Shown: positions 53,803 through 63,201, numbered from the stretch's first letter. The stretch is DNA of 64,000 bases from Jeotgalicoccus aerolatus (GCF_014635205.1 NZ_BMCN01000004.1:62001-126000), one strand, 5' to 3'. Numbers and translations are program-made. Notes: a model not told the origin generated them from the sequence alone.

Positions 53803-54743
53803 TATTTATTATTCAGTGCCTTGTCGAGTGATTCTATATTTTTTTCCATCATAGATTGATAAGTAGCATCTTCGGGATCGTTATTTGCCAGTGATTCTAA
53901 ATTATTAAAGTAAAGCGGCTCAGCATTTGTTTCACTGCGGATGACGTCGGTTACAGTTGAAGTCACGTTTGGTTCGTATAAAATATAAGGAATATCTTCC
54001 GCATTGATGCTGTCGATAATTTCAGTCAGTTCCTGCTGAGAAGGTTCCTGATTAGACAGACCATTAATGCCGACCTGATTAAAACCGTACTGATGGGCTA
54101 AATAACCGATGGATTCATGCGATATAAAGACGTCAGTATTCACCGGATCTGAGCTGATTTGAGTCAGCTGTTCGTCGAGCTGTTCAATATCTGCTTTCAG
54201 TGCTTCATAGTTTTCATTATACATATCGGCATTGTCGGGACTAAGTTCTGTCAGTGCAGTTTTAACTGACAAAGCCATATCAGAAGCGAGAGACGGGCTC
54301 AGCCAAATATGTGGATCCATGCTGCCGTGATCATGTTCTTCTTCATCACTGTGCGCTTCTTCGTGGCCGTGTTCATGATGGCTCTCGAGAAACGCTTCGG
54401 CATTAATATCAGCCGCAGTTTCAATGATTTCTGTATCATTTTTTATCGTTTCGGCAATACTGCTCGCAACAGGGTCCAGTTCGTTTGAAGTTGTCAGGAA
54501 TAAGTCGCCGTCGGAGTATGAAATCATATCTTTTTGCGTCGGTTCATAAGAATGCATATCAGCACCCTGAGGATAAATGGATTCTACATTAACGGTATCT
54601 CCGGCAATCTGCTCGACGAAACTCGTCAGCGGGAAGACGGTTGTATAGACGGTAAGTGTTTGATCATCTGCACTGTTCTGATTATTGCTGCATGCAGCAA
54701 GTGTCAGTAAAAGTAAAAAAAGCAGGGGGGAAATTTTTTTCAT
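53802..54743 (-). CDS. adcA: Zinc ABC importer binding lipoprotein (AdcA/ZnuA-like)
   Basis: 313 residues. Lipobox TLAAC (Cys18), then the ZnuA fold: TVFPLTSFVEQIAGD, MHSYEPTQKDM with a ligand histidine. A His/Asp/Glu-rich loop (HHEHGHEEAHSDEEEHDHG, about 118-136) before DPHIWLSP is typical of zinc-handling binding proteins. The C-terminal half has FISHESIGYLAHQYG and ILYEPNVTS. It collects Zn2+ for a permease and ATPase encoded elsewhere. A consensus Zur box overlaps the start of transcription, so it should be induced by zinc starvation. Confidence 0.93.
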   Translation of the reverse strand: MKKISPLLFLLLLTLAACSNNQNSADDQTLTVYTTVFPLTSFVEQIAGDTVNVESIYPQGADMHSYEPTQKDMISYSDGDLFLTTSNELDPVASSIAETIKNDTEIIETAADINAEAFLESHHEHGHEEAHSDEEEHDHGSMDPHIWLSPSLASDMALSVKTALTELSPDNADMYNENYEALKADIEQLDEQLTQISSDPVNTDVFISHESIGYLAHQYGFNQVGINGLSNQEPSQQELTEIIDSINAEDIPYILYEPNVTSTVTDVIRSETNAEPLYFNNLESLANNDPEDATYQSMMEKNIESLDKALNNK

Positions 54744-54758
54744 AATAAGCCTCTATTC

Positions 54759-54775
54759 ATCGTAATCATTACGAT
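54759..54775. promoter_or_regulatory. Zur box
   Basis: ATCGTAATCATTACGAT, a perfect palindrome identical to the core of the Firmicute Zur consensus (TCGTAATNATTACGA). It lies 6 bases downstream of the adcA -10 on the minus strand, around the transcription start, where bound Zur would block initiation. Confidence 0.9.
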
Positions 54776-54780
54776 TTAAA

Positions 54781-54809
54781 ATTATATAGGAAGATGGAGA
54801 AATGTGCAA
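54781..54809 (-). promoter_or_regulatory. adcA promoter
   Basis: On the minus strand TTGCAC (54804-54809), 17-base spacer, TATAAT (54781-54786). Confidence 0.7.
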
Positions 54810-54834
54810 TAGCATATTTAAGATTAAGAAAGAC

Positions 54835-54863
54835 TTGAAATTTTTTCGAACTGCTAGTAAAAT
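54835..54863 (+). promoter_or_regulatory. rpmG promoter
   Basis: TTGAAA (54835-54840), 17-base spacer, TAAAAT (54858-54863). It leaves a leader of roughly 110 bases with two hairpin-forming elements. Confidence 0.7.
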
Positions 54864-54893
54864 AGATAAAGTGATTTAGAAAAGTATATACCA

Positions 54894-54930
54894 ATCATCT
54901 ACTGCGTGGATGATCAACTGGCCAGTTGAT
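54894..54930 (+). promoter_or_regulatory. Structured rpmG leader with an 18-bp perfect palindrome
   Basis: ATCATC-9 bases-GATGAT (54894-54914) is followed by ATCAACTGGCCAGTTGAT (54913-54930), a perfect palindrome. The two elements share two bases, so the hairpins could be exclusive. No T-run follows. It could be an RNA control element for L33 or a DNA operator; unassigned. Confidence 0.5.
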
Positions 54931-54983
54931 TCGAGTATATTATCATTTAATATCGATTTAACTTAACGAAGGAGGCGACAGAA

Positions 54984-55133
54984 ATGAGAGTAATCGTTAC
55001 ATTAGCTTGTACAGAATGCGGAGACCGCAACTACAGCACTAAGAAAAACAAAAGAAACAATCCAGAGCGTATCGAAATGATGAAATTCTGCCCTAGATTG
55101 AACAAGTACACACTTCACCGTGAAACTAAATAA
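54984..55133 (+). CDS. rpmG: 50S ribosomal protein L33 (type with an incomplete zinc ribbon)
   Basis: 49 residues: [20 protein letters not shown], then [18 protein letters not shown] and HRETK at the end, as in staphylococcal L33. Cysteines 9, 12 and 36 are present but the fourth zinc-ligand position (39) is leucine, so zinc binding is probably weak or absent. GAAGGAGGCGACAGAA precedes the ATG. The gene is divergent from Zur-boxed adcA, though the Zur box lies well upstream of its own promoter. Confidence 0.95.
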   Translation: MRVIVTLACTECGDRNYSTKKNKRNNPERIEMMKFCPRLNKYTLHRETK

Positions 55134-55142
55134 TTTCTTATC

Positions 55143-55172
55143 GCTATCATCTTCGGATGATAGCTTTTTTTT
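55143..55172 (+). terminator. Rho-independent terminator of rpmG
   Basis: GCTATCAT and ATGATAGC arms, loop CTTCGG, eight T residues, 9 bases after the stop. Confidence 0.93.
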
Positions 55173-55245
55173 ATATCTGTATTTATATATGATATAATCG
55201 TCATTGGGTATATAACCAGAGAAAAAAGTAAGGGGAGTGCTTTGA

Positions 55246-56118
55246 ATGACAGTGATTATGGATGGGAAAAAAGTAGCAGCACACTTATCTGAGGAAATTA
55301 AACAGGCTTTAGAAGTGTCTGAATCTCACGGGATTAAACCTAAAGTAGCATTCGTCAGAGTCGGAGATTTATCAGACTCTATTTCATACGAAAATGCGGC
55401 GGTGAAACGTTTTGAGAAATTAGGCATCGAAACTGCTCAGTATCATTTTCCAAATGATGTGTCAGCAAGAGTATTTTTAACAAAATTCAGAGAAATAAAT
55501 GAAGATTATGCTATTCACGGTATTTTGCTTCTGCAGCCGCTGCCAAAACACATTCCAATGAAACGCGTAGCAGAAATTATGAATTCCTTTAAAGATATCG
55601 ATGGAATGAAAGCGTCGAATCTCGGCAAAGTATTAACGAATGAGCCGGATCGTCTGGAGCCGTGTACACCAGCTGCAGTGATGAGCATGCTTGATTTTTA
55701 CGATATCGATCTGAAAGGAAAGAATGTTACAGTTGTCGGTGCGAGCGCAGTCGTCGGTAAACCGTTATCACTCTTAATGATGAACAGAGATGCGACGGTA
55801 ACGACATGTAATCTGTACACGGATGATTTAGTAAAAAAATGTGAAGATGCAGATGTGATTGTCAGTGCAGCAGGTGCGATTAACCTGATTGGCGATAAGC
55901 ATGTTAAAGAAGGTGCCATCGTCGTTGATGTCGGTATCAACTTTAATGAAGCAGGTAAAATGGTCGGCGATGTTGATTATGAAGCGGTGAAAGATAAAGC
56001 ATCATTCATTACACCTGTACCGGGCGGAATCGGTGCGATTACAACGACTGTTCTTGCTTATCACTTAGTTAAAGCAACGGAACATCAAAAAGAACCGGTA
56101 TTGTTCCTGGAAAAATAA
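55246..56118 (+). CDS. folD: FolD-like methylenetetrahydrofolate dehydrogenase/cyclohydrolase, divergent
   Basis: 290 residues with overall FolD form: GILLLQPLPKHI, FKDIDGMKASNLGKV, EPCTPAAVMSMLDFY and TPVPGGIGAITTT. Key positions differ. The tyrosine of the YxxxK catalytic pair is present (Tyr48), but the lysine position is alanine (Ala52). The NADP phosphate motif GRSxxVG is GASAVVG, and the CHS-type histidine motif is CNLYT. So it may lack cyclohydrolase activity or use a different cofactor. GGGGAGTGCTTTGA precedes the ATG. In staphylococci folD normally sits before purE; here purE has no folD beside it. Confidence 0.85.
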   Translation: MTVIMDGKKVAAHLSEEIKQALEVSESHGIKPKVAFVRVGDLSDSISYENAAVKRFEKLGIETAQYHFPNDVSARVFLTKFREINEDYAIHGILLLQPLPKHIPMKRVAEIMNSFKDIDGMKASNLGKVLTNEPDRLEPCTPAAVMSMLDFYDIDLKGKNVTVVGASAVVGKPLSLLMMNRDATVTTCNLYTDDLVKKCEDADVIVSAAGAINLIGDKHVKEGAIVVDVGINFNEAGKMVGDVDYEAVKDKASFITPVPGGIGAITTTVLAYHLVKATEHQKEPVLFLEK

Positions 56119-56121
56119 ACA

Positions 56122-56508
56122 TCAGCCGGCAGGTAAAATCAAAATATCCAATATATCTATAAATGGAACGAAGATAAAATCTTCCGTTTTATATATTTGA
56201 CCAATGAGCATCATGCTCCATTGGTCTATTTTTATTATTGTCAGCGTGATGCTGAAACGGCCGCCGTCATAAAAATAAGATACTTTAACCGGCACTTTTT
56301 CTTTTTCAGCCTGTTTCAGCGTATACTCAATTTCATCGAGCCGGTCATCAGATAAAATTGGACGCTGGATTTTTTCCTGATCATCCATCAGTTTGCCTAC
56401 ATTTTCAAACTGCTCAGGCATTGTGGCGAACGGTGCCCACTTGACCATGCCGCGTCCTTTAGGAATATTTGGTTGTGAATTGCTTTCGGAGCGGCTATGA
56501 TTATCCAT
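56122..56508 (-). CDS. YolD-like protein under LexA control
   Basis: 128 residues: a polar N terminus, then RGMVKWAPFATMPEQFENV, a YolD-family signature, and a C-terminal beta part (KVSYFYDGGRFSITLTIIKID). YolD-like genes often accompany Y-family DNA polymerases in Bacillus; no polymerase gene is adjacent here, and the exact role is unknown. AAGAAGGAATTTACT precedes the ATG. The promoter holds a consensus SOS box. It converges with folD, with only 3 bases between the stops and no clear terminator. Confidence 0.88.
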   Translation of the reverse strand: MDNHSRSESNSQPNIPKGRGMVKWAPFATMPEQFENVGKLMDDQEKIQRPILSDDRLDEIEYTLKQAEKEKVPVKVSYFYDGGRFSITLTIIKIDQWSMMLIGQIYKTEDFIFVPFIDILDILILPAG

Positions 56509-56543
56509 AGTAAATTCCTTCTTTCTGACTTGTTAATTTATAT

Positions 56544-56572
56544 TATACGAACATATGTTCGATTTTTCAAGC
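56544..56572 (-). promoter_or_regulatory. YolD-like gene promoter with embedded LexA (SOS) box
   Basis: On the minus strand TTGAAA (56567-56572), 17-base spacer, TATAAT (56544-56549). The spacer contains CGAACATATGTTCG (56550-56563), a perfect palindrome matching the Gram-positive SOS box CGAACRNRYGTTCG. Confidence 0.88.
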
Positions 56573-56624
56573 TGCAGAATTATGGTAAGTTATAGAAGAT
56601 ATAAAAAGTAGGCGGGGAAATTAC

Positions 56625-56912
56625 ATGAGAAAGAAATTAGTCTGGGGTGTCATTACAGTGATTGTGCTTGCTGTACTGCTGCTGCCCTTAGTCGATAAAA
56701 CCAGCGATACAACACGCGTTATCGTCGATCATACGAGCAGTGAAATCGTTGCACCGTCATGTTTTGACCAGTCGGAACTGACAAACTGGATCGATGAAAT
56801 GTCGTTTGGCAATGCTAAAAATGAATTGGAATATGACATCAGAGATGATTGCTCTAAAGAATATTTGCAGGAAGGTAAGACGAGTGTTCTAATGCGGATA
56901 TTTGAAGGATAG
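56625..56912 (+). CDS. Secreted or membrane-anchored small protein, function unknown
   Basis: 95 residues: lysine-rich start, one hydrophobic helix (about residues 5-23, LVWGVITVIVLAVLLLPLV), then a hydrophilic domain of about 70 residues with two cysteines (PSCFDQSE and DDCSKEY) that could pair outside the cell. No lipobox, no recognised family. GGCGGGGAAATTAC precedes the ATG. A hairpin follows. Confidence 0.7.
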   Translation: MRKKLVWGVITVIVLAVLLLPLVDKTSDTTRVIVDHTSSEIVAPSCFDQSELTNWIDEMSFGNAKNELEYDIRDDCSKEYLQEGKTSVLMRIFEG

Positions 56913-56936
56913 TTTTGACTCAGTATATAGAAATTC

Positions 56937-56978
56937 AAAAAGCCTGTCAGCCTTATTTAATCAAGGCTGACGGGCTTT
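56937..56978. terminator. Bidirectional terminator
   Basis: AAAGCCTGTCAGCCTT and AAGGCTGACGGGCTTT arms (one G-T pair), 8-base loop, A residues before and T-rich sequence after. It lies between the small gene and the convergent ppaC. Confidence 0.88.
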
Positions 56979-56984
56979 AAAATT

Positions 56985-57911
56985 TTACAGATCAGATAAT
57001 GCTTTTGTAATGTTTGGAACCACTTGTTTTTTACGTGATACAACACCTTCAAGTACCGCGGTGTTCTGATCCAGGGCAACGTCAAATGCACGTTCAATTG
57101 AAGAGAACTCAGCGCCTAAAGCTAATACTTTTGAGTTAGAGTTCAGAATATCCGTCACGATTAAAGTAAATAAATCATAACCGTCTTTTTCAATTTCTTC
57201 GTTGATTGCCAGTTCGATTTCTTCACGGCGGGCAAATACTTCATCGACATCGACAACGTTAACTTGTGCGATGCGAACATTTTTCTCGCCGATATCAAAA
57301 GTTTTAGCGTCGCCTGTAATGAGTTCGCGTGCTGTTTTATCGGCAGTAGATGCACCGGCTTTTAACATTTCAAGACCATAAGTTTCTAAATCGACACCAG
57401 CGACAGATTTAAGTTCAGAAGCCGCATCGATATCTTCTTCGGTTGTTGTGGGTGATTTGAATAACAGCGTATCAGAGATAATCGCAGAGAGCATTAAGCC
57501 TGCCGCTTCTTTTGATATCGTTAAATTCTTTTCTTTATAGACTTTGTTTAAAATCGTTGCTGTACAGCCGACAGGTTCTGCACGGTAGTAGAGCGGACTT
57601 TCAGTTTCGAAGTTAGCAATTCTGTGATGGTCATATACTTTTGCAATGACTGCATTTTCAATGCCTGCGGCAGATTGCTGTTTTTCATTGTGGTCGACTA
57701 AAATGACTTCATCGCCTGCTGCAACTTCATTTAATAAGTCGGGTGCTTCAAGGCTGAAGTAATCGAGTGCATATGCAGTTTCACCGTTTACTTCTCCTAA
57801 GCGGTATGCCTTTACATCATTGCCGAGCTGTTTTTCAATATCAGCAGCAACGAGTGCTGATGCTACTGTATCTGTATCAGGATTTTGATGACCGAATATT
57901 TTTTGTGTCAT
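56985..57911 (-). CDS. ppaC: Manganese-dependent inorganic pyrophosphatase (family II)
   Basis: 308 residues of the DHH family. Metal site: GHQNPDTDTVASA (His8, Asp12, Asp14), ILVDHNE and the DHH of VYDHHRIANF. The C-terminal substrate motif is SRKKQVVP. It hydrolyses pyrophosphate from biosynthetic reactions in the cytoplasm. AAAGGAGTCAGACATA precedes the ATG. Its position beside pncB is shared with Staphylococcus. Confidence 0.96.
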   Translation of the reverse strand: MTQKIFGHQNPDTDTVASALVAADIEKQLGNDVKAYRLGEVNGETAYALDYFSLEAPDLLNEVAAGDEVILVDHNEKQQSAAGIENAVIAKVYDHHRIANFETESPLYYRAEPVGCTATILNKVYKEKNLTISKEAAGLMLSAIISDTLLFKSPTTTEEDIDAASELKSVAGVDLETYGLEMLKAGASTADKTARELITGDAKTFDIGEKNVRIAQVNVVDVDEVFARREEIELAINEEIEKDGYDLFTLIVTDILNSNSKVLALGAEFSSIERAFDVALDQNTAVLEGVVSRKKQVVPNITKALSDL

Positions 57912-58096
57912 TATGTCTGACTCCTTTTTATTTATATTAAAACTTTATATAATTATATTTTAACATTACTCGATTTATCTATCTATATCTTAGTTTTTTA
58001 AAACGGGATATAATACTGTATGCAAAAGCTTTATCCGCTAGCTTTATATGATAAAATTAAAGCAAATATAATGTTAAAAGCACAGGAGATGGATGT

Positions 58097-59548
58097 ATGT
58101 ACCAGTATCAGGATGACAGCTTCATGCTGCACACGGATTTATATCAGATCAACATGGCTAAAACGTATTATGAACAGGGGATTCATGAACGGCAGACTAT
58201 TTTTGATTTGTATTTCAGAAAAATGCCATTCGAGAACGGCTATGCTGTTTTTGCAGGTCTTATACATATAATCGATTATTTAAAAAATCTGCACTTCTCA
58301 GAAAGTGATATTGAATATTTGAGTGAACTCGGCTACGAAGATGACTTTTTAAATTACTTAAAAACAATCCGCTTTACGGGGACACTCCGTTCCATGGCTG
58401 AAGGTGAAACGGTCTTTAACAATGAGCCGCTGGTGCAAGTTGAAGCGACGCTGATTGAGGCGCAGCTGATAGAAACAGCACTCTTGAACATCGTGAATTT
58501 CCAAACGCTGATTGCAACTAAAGCGAGCCGCATCAGGCAGCTCGTTCCGCATGATAATCTGATGGAATTCGGCACGCGCCGTGCGCACGAATTTGATGCA
58601 GCATTATGGGGAGCGCGTGCAGCGGTTATCGGCGGCTTTGACGGAACGAGTAATGTCAGAGCGGCGAAACTGTTCGGACTGACGCCGAGCGGGACGCATG
58701 CCCATGCTATGGTTCAGGCTTACGGCAATGATTACGATGCCTTTAAGGCATATGCAGAAACACATTCAGACTGCGTATTTTTAGTCGACACTTTCGATAC
58801 TTTAAAATCGGGGATTCCAACAGCGATTAAAGTGGCTGATGAATTTAAAGGTAAAATTAATTTCAAAGGAATCAGAATTGATTCCGGAGATATTGCATAT
58901 TTAACAAAACAGGCACGCATTATGCTCGACGAAGCGGGTTATACAGAGGCTAAAATTATCGTGTCAAACGATCTGGACGAGGTGACTATCTTATCTCTGA
59001 TGTCACAAGGGGCGAAAGTCGACGGCTGGGGGATCGGTACGAAACTCATTACCGCTTATGATAATCCAGCGCTCGGTGCAGTTTACAAACTGTCAGCAAT
59101 TCAAGATGACACAGGCGCATGGCAGAACCGCATGAAAATTTCCGGCAACGTTGAAAAAACAACGACACCGGGCAAGAAGAATGTCTACCGGATTATTAAT
59201 AAGGAAACAGGTATGTCTGAAGGCGATTATATTACGCTTTACGACGAAGTGATCGATACGAATCAGCCGCTCCTGATGTTCCATCCAGTACACACGATGA
59301 AAAGAAAATCAGTTAAATCATTTGAGCCAAAAGCGCTGCTGCAAGATGTATTTATCGACGGGGAAGTTGTGTATCATTCACCGTCAGTATCTGACATGCA
59401 GGAAAACTGCTACCGCAGTCTCGATAAAATTTGGGAGGAAACGAAACGTTTCTTAAACCCTCAGGAATACCCGGTAGATTTATCGACTGAGTTATGGACA
59501 ATTAAAAATAATCTAATCGAAGAGCTTTCAAATAAAACATTGGAGTGA
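58097..59548 (+). CDS. pncB: Nicotinate phosphoribosyltransferase
   Basis: 483 residues, the long Firmicute form. [16 protein letters not shown] near the start, [48 protein letters not shown] and [11 protein letters not shown] are the NAPRTase motifs. It makes nicotinate mononucleotide from nicotinate and PRPP. ACAGGAGATGG precedes the ATG. It overlaps the upstream spacing of nadE, with which it forms the salvage route to NAD. Confidence 0.96.
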   Translation: MYQYQDDSFMLHTDLYQINMAKTYYEQGIHERQTIFDLYFRKMPFENGYAVFAGLIHIIDYLKNLHFSESDIEYLSELGYEDDFLNYLKTIRFTGTLRSMAEGETVFNNEPLVQVEATLIEAQLIETALLNIVNFQTLIATKASRIRQLVPHDNLMEFGTRRAHEFDAALWGARAAVIGGFDGTSNVRAAKLFGLTPSGTHAHAMVQAYGNDYDAFKAYAETHSDCVFLVDTFDTLKSGIPTAIKVADEFKGKINFKGIRIDSGDIAYLTKQARIMLDEAGYTEAKIIVSNDLDEVTILSLMSQGAKVDGWGIGTKLITAYDNPALGAVYKLSAIQDDTGAWQNRMKISGNVEKTTTPGKKNVYRIINKETGMSEGDYITLYDEVIDTNQPLLMFHPVHTMKRKSVKSFEPKALLQDVFIDGEVVYHSPSVSDMQENCYRSLDKIWEETKRFLNPQEYPVDLSTELWTIKNNLIEELSNKTLE

Positions 59549-59553
59549 TATTC

Positions 59554-60372
59554 ATGGATCAATTACAGCGGCAGATCATCGATGCCCTGCATGTCAAACC
59601 GGAAATCAAGCCGGAAACGGAAGCGCGCGAGATTATCGATTTTTTAAAAGACTATGCTAAACAGCATGACTTTATAAAAAGTTTCGTACTTGGTATTTCC
59701 GGGGGCCAGGACTCGACGCTGCTCGGTAAACTCACTCAGCTGGCTGTTGATGAGCTGAATGAGGAAGGGCGCAGCATTCAATTTTACGGTGTCCGTCTGC
59801 CATACGGCAAGCAGAACGATGAAGAAGATGCAATCGATGCGATGAAATTTATCGGACAGGATACACAGAGAGCAGTCAATATTAAACCGGCAGTGGATGC
59901 CGGAGTTGAAGCGCTGGCACAAAGCGGTTTTGAACTGAGCGATTTTGTGGAAGGCAATGAAAAAGCGAGAGAACGCATGAAAGTTCAATATGCCATCGCT
60001 GCGCATACCGGCGGAGTTGTGCTGGGTACGGATCACGCTGCAGAAGCGCTGACCGGGTTTTATACGAAGTACGGTGACGGTGCAGCTGATCTCGCGCCGC
60101 TGACTGGTCTGAACAAGAGGCAGGGGCGGGATATATTGAAGCATCTCGGCTCACCAGTGCACCTCTATGAAAAAATACCGACAGCAGATTTGGAAGATGA
60201 TAAACCGATGTTGAGCGATGAAGCGGCACTCGGTGTCACTTATGAACATATCGATGATTTTCTGGAAGGGAAAACAGTACCTGAAGAAGCATATGACCGA
60301 ATTAAAAATTTATATATTAAATCACAGCATAAACGCGATTTACCTTACAATCGCTATAATTTACCATACTAG
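59554..60372 (+). CDS. nadE: NAD synthetase (ammonia-dependent)
   Basis: 272 residues, the form without a glutaminase domain. ATP-pyrophosphatase loop [38 protein letters not shown] and [19 protein letters not shown]. It amidates nicotinate adenine dinucleotide to NAD. The ATG at 59554 is used because GGAGTG (within TTGGAGTGATATTC) is well placed; an in-frame GTG at 59545 lies on that site. It starts 5 bases after pncB. Confidence 0.97.
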   Translation: MDQLQRQIIDALHVKPEIKPETEAREIIDFLKDYAKQHDFIKSFVLGISGGQDSTLLGKLTQLAVDELNEEGRSIQFYGVRLPYGKQNDEEDAIDAMKFIGQDTQRAVNIKPAVDAGVEALAQSGFELSDFVEGNEKARERMKVQYAIAAHTGGVVLGTDHAAEALTGFYTKYGDGAADLAPLTGLNKRQGRDILKHLGSPVHLYEKIPTADLEDDKPMLSDEAALGVTYEHIDDFLEGKTVPEEAYDRIKNLYIKSQHKRDLPYNRYNLPY

Positions 60373-60396
60373 AGAAGAAGGAAGGCAAGATTAAAT

Positions 60397-61053
60397 ATGC
60401 TTCAGGCAATTTCAGATAACCCTATGCTGATGATATTGGTTATTTTTGTTATCAATATTATCTACGTCACATTTTTAACAATGCGGACGATAATGACCTT
60501 AAAAGGATACCGCTTTGTTGCGGCAGCTTTCAGTATTTTAGAAACATTTGTTTACGTCATCGGACTGGGTCTGGTGCTCGATAATCTGGATCGTCCTCAA
60601 AATATCGTTGCTTATGCACTCGGTTTTGGTGTCGGTATACTTGTCGGAACGAAAATTGAAGAACAGCTGGCACTCGGTTATACAGTAGTCAGCGTAACGA
60701 CGGCTAAGAAAACGATCGACTTGCCAAATGACTTGAGGAATTTAGGTTACGGTGTCACGCATGGTCACCAGTATGGACGCGATGGCCAGCGTACGGTAAT
60801 GCAAATTTTAACGCCGAGAAAATACGAGCGTAAATTAATTGAGACGATTAAAGAACTCGATGACCGTGCCTTTATCATTTCTCATGAACCGAAAAGCATT
60901 CACGGCGGTTTCTGGACGAAAGGTTTAAGCAGACGCAAGATGAGCAATTACCAGCCTGAAAACGTTGAAGAAGTGCTGGAAGAAGTTTACGACGCACAGA
61001 ATCAGGGAGACGATCACAGTGCAGAACAAAAAACCGAAAAAAAAGAAATTTAG
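60397..61053 (+). CDS. UPF0316 membrane protein (DUF5698/DUF2179, YebE-like)
   Basis: 218 residues. Three helices (about 10-85) ending in [21 protein letters not shown], then a DUF2179 domain with [20 protein letters not shown] and a charged C-terminal tail. Family function unknown. AGAAGAAGGAAGGC precedes the ATG. The end overlaps the NETI gene by 35 bases. Confidence 0.92.
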   Translation: MLQAISDNPMLMILVIFVINIIYVTFLTMRTIMTLKGYRFVAAAFSILETFVYVIGLGLVLDNLDRPQNIVAYALGFGVGILVGTKIEEQLALGYTVVSVTTAKKTIDLPNDLRNLGYGVTHGHQYGRDGQRTVMQILTPRKYERKLIETIKELDDRAFIISHEPKSIHGGFWTKGLSRRKMSNYQPENVEEVLEEVYDAQNQGDDHSAEQKTEKKEI

Positions 61054-61228
61054 AGTAGAACCGGGTGAATCGCTGTCAGATGTATTGGCAGCGATGAAAG
61101 CGGAAGGCTATCAGCCGGTCAGACGATTTGAACAGCCTGTTTTTAAAGAAGAAAACGGAGAAGTGACAGTATCGCATCAGGAAATTATGTTTGAAGGAAA
61201 ATTAATTAACGAGGAGGCATCACAATGA
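61019..61228 (+). CDS. NETI-motif-family small protein (YebG-like)
   Basis: 69 residues: [20 protein letters not shown], then [20 protein letters not shown] and EIMFEGKLI. This matches the NETI family, though the eponymous NETI is replaced by GESL. The start is the GTG at 61019, with GGGAGA at 61005-61010; longer frames run inside the UPF0316 gene. The function is unknown, but the gene regularly sits between UPF0316 and purB. It overlaps purB by 4 bases. Confidence 0.85.
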   Translation: MQNKKPKKKKFRVEPGESLSDVLAAMKAEGYQPVRRFEQPVFKEENGEVTVSHQEIMFEGKLINEEASQ

Positions 61229-62520
61229 TAGAAAGATATACGAGAGAAGAAATGGCCAAAATCTGGACGGAAGAAAACAGATTTGATGCTTGGCTGGAAG
61301 TGGAGATTCTGGCATCAGAAGCATGGGCAGAACTCGGTATTATCCCGAAAGAGGAAGTAAAAAATATTCGTCCGAACGCCCGCATCGATGTGGAACGTAT
61401 TAAAGAAATTGAAGCGGAAACCCGCCATGATGTTGTTGCATTTACACGCCAGATATCGGAAACGCTTGGTGAAGAAAAGAAATGGGTACACTACGGCTTA
61501 ACATCGACAGATGTCGTCGATACCGCTCAGAGCTACATAATAAAACAGGCCAACGAAATTATAGAAAAAGATTTGAATCACTTTATCGATATTTTAGCCG
61601 ATAAAGCGCGCGAACATAAGCATACTTTAATGATGGGCCGTACGCATGGTGTCCATGCTGAGCCGACATCTTTTGGTATTAAGATGGCTTTATGGCACCA
61701 GGAGATGACACGTAACCTCAAGCGTTTTAAAGACGTTCGACAAGAAATCGAAGTCGGTAAAATGAGCGGTGCTGTGGGAACTTTCGCCAATATTCCTCCG
61801 GAAGTTGAAGAATATGTGTGTGAGCATTTAGGTTTAAGTGCAGCAGCAGTCTCGACTCAAACGCTGCAGCGTGACCGCCATGCACACTATGTTGCAGTGC
61901 TGGCGCTGATTGCAACATCTGTAGAAAAATTTGCGGTAGAAATCAGACATCTGCAAAAAACGGAAACACGTGAAGTTGAAGAAGCGTTCGCTAAAGGACA
62001 AAAAGGTTCGAGTGCGATGCCGCATAAGCGTAATCCAATCGGCAGTGAGAATGTGACGGGGATTGCGAGAGTTATTCGCGGCTACGTGTCAACAGCTTAT
62101 GAAAATGTACCGCTTTGGCATGAGCGCGATATTTCGCACTCATCAGCAGAAAGAATTATGCTGCCGGATGTAACGATTGCAACGAATTATATGCTGAACC
62201 GTTTCGGACGCATTATTAAAAATTTAAGCGTCTTCCCTGAAAATATGAAGGCGAATATCGACAAGACATTCGGACTCGTTTATTCTCAGCGTGTCATGCT
62301 GACTCTGATCGATAAAGGACTGTCGAGAGAAGAAGCGTATGATCTAGTACAGCCTAAGGCCATGGAATCATGGGAAACAAAAGTGCCGCTGAGACAGCTG
62401 ACAGGTGAAGATGAGCAAATTAAAGCAGTGCTGACATCTGAAGAGCTAGATGAATGTTTCAACGAAGCACATCATCTTCGCCGGGTAGATACAATATTTA
62501 AACGGGCAGGTTTAGAATAA
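61225..62520 (+). CDS. purB: Adenylosuccinate lyase
   Basis: 431 residues. Family signature [33 protein letters not shown] near residue 90, and [16 protein letters not shown]. It acts twice in purine synthesis (SAICAR to AICAR, adenylosuccinate to AMP). It is kept apart from the purE operon, as in Staphylococcus. GAGGAGGCATCACA site. Confidence 0.97.
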   Translation: MIERYTREEMAKIWTEENRFDAWLEVEILASEAWAELGIIPKEEVKNIRPNARIDVERIKEIEAETRHDVVAFTRQISETLGEEKKWVHYGLTSTDVVDTAQSYIIKQANEIIEKDLNHFIDILADKAREHKHTLMMGRTHGVHAEPTSFGIKMALWHQEMTRNLKRFKDVRQEIEVGKMSGAVGTFANIPPEVEEYVCEHLGLSAAAVSTQTLQRDRHAHYVAVLALIATSVEKFAVEIRHLQKTETREVEEAFAKGQKGSSAMPHKRNPIGSENVTGIARVIRGYVSTAYENVPLWHERDISHSSAERIMLPDVTIATNYMLNRFGRIIKNLSVFPENMKANIDKTFGLVYSQRVMLTLIDKGLSREEAYDLVQPKAMESWETKVPLRQLTGEDEQIKAVLTSEELDECFNEAHHLRRVDTIFKRAGLE

Positions 62521-62521
62521 T

Positions 62522-63199
62522 ATGAAGCTGTCAAAACTTATTATCGCAGGGCTGCTGATGTCGGCACTGACAGCGTGCAGCAGCGAGGAACCTGCTGTAA
62601 CTGAAGCGGTAAACTATACGAAAACGTATGAACCGCTGACTTTCAGCAATCTTGATATACCGGTAAATATCGAAGTCATCGACGGCATCACCTATGCGAA
62701 CGGCGTACTTATTGTGAATAAAGAGATTCCGCTGCCTGAAGATTATAATCCTGAAATGCAGCCGGAAGTTATTGAAGCCTACACTCAAATGTTTGAAGAC
62801 GGTGCAGCTGAAGGGCTGAATTTCGAATTGGTCAGCGGCTTTAGAAGTTATGATTACCAGGCGGAATTATATAACAACTATGTCAGCAGAGACGGTAAAG
62901 AAGCCGCAGACAGGTACAGTGCTGAACCGGGTCACTCAGAACACCAAACCGGACTCGCCATCGATGTCGGTTCTTATGACAGTGCGGTGCTGTTGCAGAC
63001 ATCATTTGAATACACACCTGAATTCCAATGGATGAAAGACGTCGCCCATGAATACGGCTTTATTATCCGTTACATGAAAGGTAAAGAAGATATTACAGGT
63101 TATATGTATGAACCGTGGCATTTGAGATATGTCGGGGATAAAGCAACGGAAATATACGAGAGCGGACTGACGCTTGAAGAATATTTCGGCCTGAATTAA
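62522..63199 (+). CDS. VanY-type D-Ala-D-Ala carboxypeptidase lipoprotein
   Basis: 225 residues of the M15B family. Lipobox LTAC after a short signal (Cys19), then SGFRSYDYQAELYNNYV, the zinc motif GHSEHQTGLAIDVG (SxHxxGxAxD) and EPWHLRYVG (ExWHxR). It trims peptidoglycan or its precursor peptides outside the membrane. It begins 1 base after purB, so it is probably translated from the same transcript. A terminator follows. Confidence 0.9.
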   Translation: MKLSKLIIAGLLMSALTACSSEEPAVTEAVNYTKTYEPLTFSNLDIPVNIEVIDGITYANGVLIVNKEIPLPEDYNPEMQPEVIEAYTQMFEDGAAEGLNFELVSGFRSYDYQAELYNNYVSRDGKEAADRYSAEPGHSEHQTGLAIDVGSYDSAVLLQTSFEYTPEFQWMKDVAHEYGFIIRYMKGKEDITGYMYEPWHLRYVGDKATEIYESGLTLEEYFGLN

Positions 63200-63201
63200 A
63201 T

